Source of the DNA: JAFARZ01 sp035651595
GTDB lineage: Bacteria; Actinomycetota; Actinomycetes; Streptosporangiales; Streptosporangiaceae
DNA length: 44,937 nucleotides
Direction of reading: 5' to 3'
Assembly: GCA_035651595.1 (NCBI GenBank)
Contig: DASRFJ010000299.1
Span: forward strand, 1-44,937
The notes below the pieces were generated by a model. The model saw nothing but the letters and a program-made list of their open reading frames with translations. It was not told the DNA's origin and searched no databases. Numbering within the stretch: position 1 is the stretch's first letter; each line of letters begins with the position of its first letter. This document shows positions 41,445 to 44,937 of the stretch, one piece after another. The position numbers were made by a program, and so were the translations under genes.

Positions 41445-41476
41445 CAAACCAAATTGATCAATCAATCCAGTTTGAT
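41443..41476 (-). promoter_or_regulatory. Two tandem ArsR-type operators
   Basis: ATCAA-N6-TTGAT occurs twice, at 41443-41458 and 41461-41476, two bases apart; this is the classical ArsR/SmtB site. Both lie over the start of the arsR-arsC gene, so the protein should repress itself and chrA. The sequence ATTGATCAAT in the centre is a further palindrome. Confidence 0.85.
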
Positions 41477-41492
41477 ATGCATTAGCCCGTCG

Positions 41493-42152
41493 TCACGGCA
41501 CCCGCAGGACGACGAAGCGACCTCTGGACCGGGCGACGCCGGGCCCGGCCCATTCGGCGGTGATGTGCCCCAGGGTTCCCGACATGAGCCCCGGAGCATT
41601 GGCGCGGAGCGTCCGGTTGACCCTGAGCATCACCGGTCCGGGCGTGCCGACGGGCCGTACCGTGACGTCGGTGCTGCGCGGCCCGTCCGCTATGTCGATG
41701 ATCGTGACGGGCAGCGCCCCGGTGTTACCCGTGGTGCTCCGGGTCACTGAGGGGTCGGTGGTGTCGCTGATGTTCTGCGCCTGCGGCTCGGCCTCACCCA
41801 GGAGCAGGGCGAACAGCTGAGTCACGAGGACCGGATCGCGCGTTCCGTCATAGATCCACCGCGCGCCGAGGACGCCGTGCTCCGCCGTGCCGATCAGCGC
41901 GTCTTGGGTGCCTGGGATCGGGGCACCGCGATAGCTGAGCGGCACGTGATAGGTGACCGGCGTGTCACCGGAGTCGTCGGTGACGGCCATGAACTCAAGC
42001 CCGACCTCTCCGTCGGGATCATCCAGCCGGAATCCGCCGGCTTTCTCCAGCCGCGGCTGTGTTTCGCTCTGGTACCAGGGCTGGCATGGTAGCCACGAGG
42101 TCAGCAGCTCCAGCTTCGTCGGCGTCAGCGTGGTCGGGTGAATGATCGCCAT
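41493..42152 (-). CDS. Maltokinase N-terminal cap-like domain protein
   Basis: 219 residues. The start, MAIIHPTTLTPTKLELLTSW and the following LPCQPWYQSETQPRLEKAGGFRL, is like the N-terminal cap domain of maltokinases (Mak_N_cap), present in many actinobacteria as stand-alone proteins. The kinase domain is missing, so its role is unclear. No signal peptide is seen. It lies 49 bases upstream of the arsR-arsC start on the same strand and 69 bases from the divergent PPOX-family gene. Confidence 0.72.
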   Translation of the reverse strand: MAIIHPTTLTPTKLELLTSWLPCQPWYQSETQPRLEKAGGFRLDDPDGEVGLEFMAVTDDSGDTPVTYHVPLSYRGAPIPGTQDALIGTAEHGVLGARWIYDGTRDPVLVTQLFALLLGEAEPQAQNISDTTDPSVTRSTTGNTGALPVTIIDIADGPRSTDVTVRPVGTPGPVMLRVNRTLRANAPGLMSGTLGHITAEWAGPGVARSRGRFVVLRVP

Positions 42153-42221
42153 GCGGCCATCTTGTCACCGGCCGCCCCGACCGACGTCACGCGGCCGGTT
42201 CGTGGGTGCGATCATGGGCTG

Positions 42222-42662
42222 ATGACGACGTGGCGCGATGTCGAAGTGGCCGAGCCCGAGTTCGCTCAACGTGTGCGGGCGTTGTTCGACGCGCACCGGC
42301 ACAAGACGATCGCGACCGTGCGGGCCGACGGGTCGCCGCGGATCTCGGGGATCGAGACGGTCTTCGAAGACGGAGAACTGGTCTTCGGCTCGATGCCGGA
42401 CGCGCGCAAGGGCGCCGACCTGCGCCGGGATCCCCGGTTCGCCCTGCACAGCGCCACGGTCGACCCCGTCGAAGGCGCCGAGGCGCAGTGGCCGGGCGAG
42501 GCGAAGATCTCCGGCCGGGCGGTGGCCGTGGGGCCGGATGGCACCAGCTTCCACGCCGACATAACGGAGGTCGTGCACACTCACCTCGACGAGAAGGCCA
42601 CGTTGCTGGTCATCGAGTGGTGGACACCTGCGCACGGGATGCGGCGGGTCGAGCGCGAGTGA
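42222..42662 (+). CDS. Pyridoxamine 5'-phosphate oxidase family protein
   Basis: 146 residues, split-barrel FMN/F420-binding fold. Features are FDAHRHKTIATVRADGSPRI (second strand), GELVFGSMPDARKGADLRRDP and the C-terminal strand LLVIEWW. Small proteins of this kind in actinobacteria use FMN, heme or F420; the substrate cannot be read. ATG at 42222, no clear Shine-Dalgarno sequence, possibly leaderless. Confidence 0.87.
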   Translation: MTTWRDVEVAEPEFAQRVRALFDAHRHKTIATVRADGSPRISGIETVFEDGELVFGSMPDARKGADLRRDPRFALHSATVDPVEGAEAQWPGEAKISGRAVAVGPDGTSFHADITEVVHTHLDEKATLLVIEWWTPAHGMRRVERE

Positions 42663-42695
42663 GCCCTCGGGTCGGCCGTAGGGTCAGCCGTCGGG

Positions 42696-43541
42696 TCAGC
42701 CGCGTTTCGCCGTGACAAGAGCCGCGACCGTGCTCGCGCGGACCGGCCGCCCGAGTCGTGCGTAGAGAGCCGCGTTCTCCTGCTCGAGGGCCTGGCGCTG
42801 CTCCGGGGAGAGCCGGGCGTGGAACGACATCGTGCGCAAGACCGCGGTGAGTTCGTCAGCGGTGTGCTCCACGAGCCGCGGGACGACCGCCACCTGGACA
42901 TCGGTGAACAGGTCGCTGGCGTAGTGCTGCGCCACGTCGTGGCTGCCCAGCCATGCCCATACCCGCGAGACATTCGCCCGGCGCTGTTCGGCCCCGGCAA
43001 GCGTGGCGTCGAGATCCCGGTAGGCCGGCCAGCTGGCGGCAATGTCCGGTGCGACCTTCCGCACCGCGGCCAGCGCCGCTTCCTGGTCGTGCTTGGTGCG
43101 CTCCTCGGCCAGCCCGAAATAGGACAGGAGCGCGAGGGTTCCGCGCGGAACCAGCACGTCAGCGATCTTGCGCCAGCTCACCTCGGGATCGACCCAGTGC
43201 AGCGCGGATGCCGAGAACACGGCCGCGAAGTGCTCGCTGGGGAGCCCGGCGTCCTCAAACCGGGTGTTTATGAGTTTCACCCCACCGTCCAGGTTCTGCC
43301 TGGCTAGTGCCAGCAGGTTCGCGCCGGGTTCGAGCGCTGTCACGTGCAGGCCCCGGGCGACGAGGCTGCGAGTTAGCTGCCCGGTCCCGCACCCGATCTC
43401 GAGCACCCGGTCACCGGGTCCGATACCCGCGACGCGGCATGCCTGGTCGACGAGCTCGTCGGGGTACGCGGGACGGTTGCGGTCATACTCGGCCGCTATC
43501 TCGTCGAAGACCTTGCCGTAGTGGCGCGGGATCGATGTCAT
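42696..43541 (-). CDS. Class I SAM-dependent methyltransferase
   Basis: 281 residues. SAM-binding motif I VLEIGCGTGQLTRSL (about 46-60), the acidic end of strand two in VTALEPGANLLALARQN, and FSASALHWVDPEVSWRKIADVL, which resembles UbiE/Methyltransf_11 enzymes acting on small molecules. ATG at 43541. It ends 33 bases from the end of the PPOX-family gene in convergent arrangement; the short gap holds a triplicated GTCGG/GTCAG motif. Confidence 0.9.
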   Translation of the reverse strand: MTSIPRHYGKVFDEIAAEYDRNRPAYPDELVDQACRVAGIGPGDRVLEIGCGTGQLTRSLVARGLHVTALEPGANLLALARQNLDGGVKLINTRFEDAGLPSEHFAAVFSASALHWVDPEVSWRKIADVLVPRGTLALLSYFGLAEERTKHDQEAALAAVRKVAPDIAASWPAYRDLDATLAGAEQRRANVSRVWAWLGSHDVAQHYASDLFTDVQVAVVPRLVEHTADELTAVLRTMSFHARLSPEQRQALEQENAALYARLGRPVRASTVAALVTAKRG

Positions 43542-43657
43542 GCGGCGTCCCTTCGATCTTCGATCGGCTGGCTTCTCGCGTGCCCCACGTTAGTCGGGCC
43601 GGCCCCAGTCGGCCCGCGATGCCGTTAGCACGCGACAAATCGGGGTAGCTGGAGCAA

Positions 43658-44937
43658 ATGGCCGAACTTGCGGCAGACCGGATCCTCGCCGGACGCTACC
43701 GACTGCTCGAGATGATCGGCAGCGGCGGAATGGGCGCCATGTGGCGGGCACACGATGACGTGCTGGGCCGGTACGTAGCGGTCAAGGAGATCATCTTTCC
43801 GCCACAGATGGACCCGGACGAGCGGGAAACCGCCCGCCGCCGCGCGGTCCGTGAGGCGCAGCTGGCCGCCCGGCTGCTCCACCGGAACATCGTCACCGTG
43901 TATGACATCGTCGAGGACGACGGCCGGCCCGCGATAGTGATGGAACTCCTCCCCTACCGGTCACTACGTGACGTGATACGGGACGACGGGCCGCTGTCCC
44001 CGGTCGAGGCGGCCCGGGTGGGCCTCGGCGTACTGACCGCGTTGCAGGCCGCGCACAGCGCGGGGGTACTGCACCGTGATGTGAAGCCGGCCAATATCGT
44101 GCTGGGCCCGGGCGACCGGGTGATCCTCACCGACTTCGGGATCGCCAAGGCCGTGGACAGCCCGGAGCTGACAGCGTCCGGGATGCTGGTCGGCTCGCCC
44201 TCGTACATCGCACCGGAACGCGCGCGCGGCCAGCAAGCCGACGAGGCGGCGGATCTGTGGGCGGTCGGGGCGTCGCTGTACACGGCGGTGGAGGCACGCC
44301 CGCCGTTCGATCGCGGCAGCGCGCTGGCCAGCCTGACCGCCGTGGTGTCCGACGAGCCCGATCCGCCGGTTCACGCGGGGCCGTTGCGACCGGTGATCGA
44401 AGGACTGCTGCGGAAGGACCCGGACACCCGGCTGGGTATCGCCGACGCGGCGCGGATGATGCACCGCATCGTGGACGACAGATCGGCCACCACGGTCATG
44501 CCCGCCTTCGTGTCAGCTGCCCTGGGACCTGGCGCTGACCGGGTGAGCCGTCGCAGGGATCACCACGCGCTGCTCGCCGCCGTTGCGCTGATAGTGGTAG
44601 CGGCTGCCGGGCTGACCACCTTCGCCGTGATCGCGGGACGATCGTCGCCCGGGCGCCCCGGGCACCCGGCGCGGGCGGGTGCGGCACCACGCCCTTCTGC
44701 CGTGAGCAGCGGGGCAGCGGCGTCCGGCCGTGATACGACATCCGGCCGCAGTGCGTCACCAAGCACCAGTGCTGCGGGCAGCACCAGTGCTGCCCACAGC
44801 ACTGGCGGGGGCGCGACTACAGCGTCGGGCGGGGCTGGACAGAGCGCACCGCCGGCTGGGTTTTACACGTTCACCAACTCCACCGGCTTCTCCATCGCCG
44901 CGCCCACGGGTTGGCAGATCTCGCACGTCGGCCACTT
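43658..44937 (+). CDS. Serine/threonine protein kinase, PknB type (runs off window)
   Basis: 426 codons seen. Hanks-type kinase domain (about 14-270): glycine loop GSGGMG (21-26), Lys43 in VAVKEI, catalytic HRDVKPAN with Asp141, DFG at 159-161 and PSYIAPERARG. A membrane helix follows at about 303-326, then a Ser/Gly/Ala-rich linker and the start of an extracellular domain (FYTFTNSTGFSIAAPTGW) that continues beyond the window. Such kinases sense cell-wall signals outside and phosphorylate proteins inside. ATG at 43658 with GGAG before it. Confidence 0.95.
   Translation, partial: MAELAADRILAGRYRLLEMIGSGGMGAMWRAHDDVLGRYVAVKEIIFPPQMDPDERETARRRAVREAQLAARLLHRNIVTVYDIVEDDGRPAIVMELLPYRSLRDVIRDDGPLSPVEAARVGLGVLTALQAAHSAGVLHRDVKPANIVLGPGDRVILTDFGIAKAVDSPELTASGMLVGSPSYIAPERARGQQADEAADLWAVGASLYTAVEARPPFDRGSALASLTAVVSDEPDPPVHAGPLRPVIEGLLRKDPDTRLGIADAARMMHRIVDDRSATTVMPAFVSAALGPGADRVSRRRDHHALLAAVALIVVAAAGLTTFAVIAGRSSPGRPGHPARAGAAPRPSAVSSGAAASGRDTTSGRSASPSTSAAGSTSAAHSTGGGATTASGGAGQSAPPAGFYTFTNSTGFSIAAPTGWQISHVGH

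Overview
This 44.9 kb window is high-GC DNA from an actinobacterium (Actinomycetota). The clade cannot be fixed from sequence alone; a Streptosporangiales-like or related filamentous lineage is plausible. Evidence is the very high third-position GC, frequent GTG/TTG starts, the order tRNA-Trp-secE-nusG-rplK-rplA-rplJ-rplL-rpoB, the order rpmG-hadA-like-hadB-like-murB, an actinobacterial-type ileS T-box, and F420-type and DUF1707 genes. Several genes seem to be read from leaderless mRNAs, with a TAnnnT box six bases before the start codon.

Region 1 (1-6.3 kb, minus strand) is the ribosomal/RNA polymerase superoperon. It runs from tRNA-Trp through secE, nusG, rplK, rplA, rplJ and rplL to the N-terminal half of rpoB. 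Readable control elements include a TTGACG-18-TACACT promoter for rpoB, a hairpin after rplL, a hairpin over the rplA stop codon, and an rplJ leader ending in a terminator-like attenuator.

Region 2 (6.4-17.8 kb) is mostly plus strand: aspartate aminotransferase, an adenosine-deaminase-family enzyme whose frame runs into blaI, a BlaI/M56-peptidase pair, a small unknown protein, two minus-strand envelope proteins, an LLM oxidoreductase, ileS behind a T-box, and a secreted propeller-like protein. Region 3 (18.2-20.3 kb, minus) is tRNA-Met, rpmG, two MaoC-like dehydratases and murB, with overlapping stop/start codons.

Region 4 (20.3-25.3 kb) is catabolic: a zinc alcohol dehydrogenase, an orphan molybdenum hydroxylase large subunit, a decayed glutamine-synthetase-like gene, an FAH-family hydrolase and a MarR regulator. 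Region 5 (25.3-29.5 kb, minus) is a compact five-gene operon: ABC ATPase, ABC-2 permease, a small secreted protein, a DesK-type histidine kinase and a LuxR-type response regulator, with a 33 bp dyad just before the first gene. This looks like an exporter plus envelope-stress or peptide-sensing module.

Region 6 (29.5-33.5 kb) shows gene loss: a 126-codon P450 stub, an amino-acid permease whose 3' end is joined out of frame to a short-chain dehydrogenase lacking its NAD-binding N-terminus, then an AhpD-like protein. Region 7 (33.6-44.9 kb) holds an SPOUT methyltransferase, a GNAT enzyme, an MFS transporter with a repeat-derived tail, an APH-like kinase, a formyl-THF cyclo-ligase relative, and a second two-component pair whose kinase is cut to its ATPase domain. 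It continues with an ArsR-ArsC fusion plus ChrA operon under two ArsR-type operators, several single enzymes, and a partial PknB-type kinase.

The most unusual non-coding feature is a near-identical 47 bp palindrome (21 bp arms, 5 bp loop) present twice, 19 kb apart, with conserved flanks. It resembles a dispersed repeat more than an ordinary terminator.
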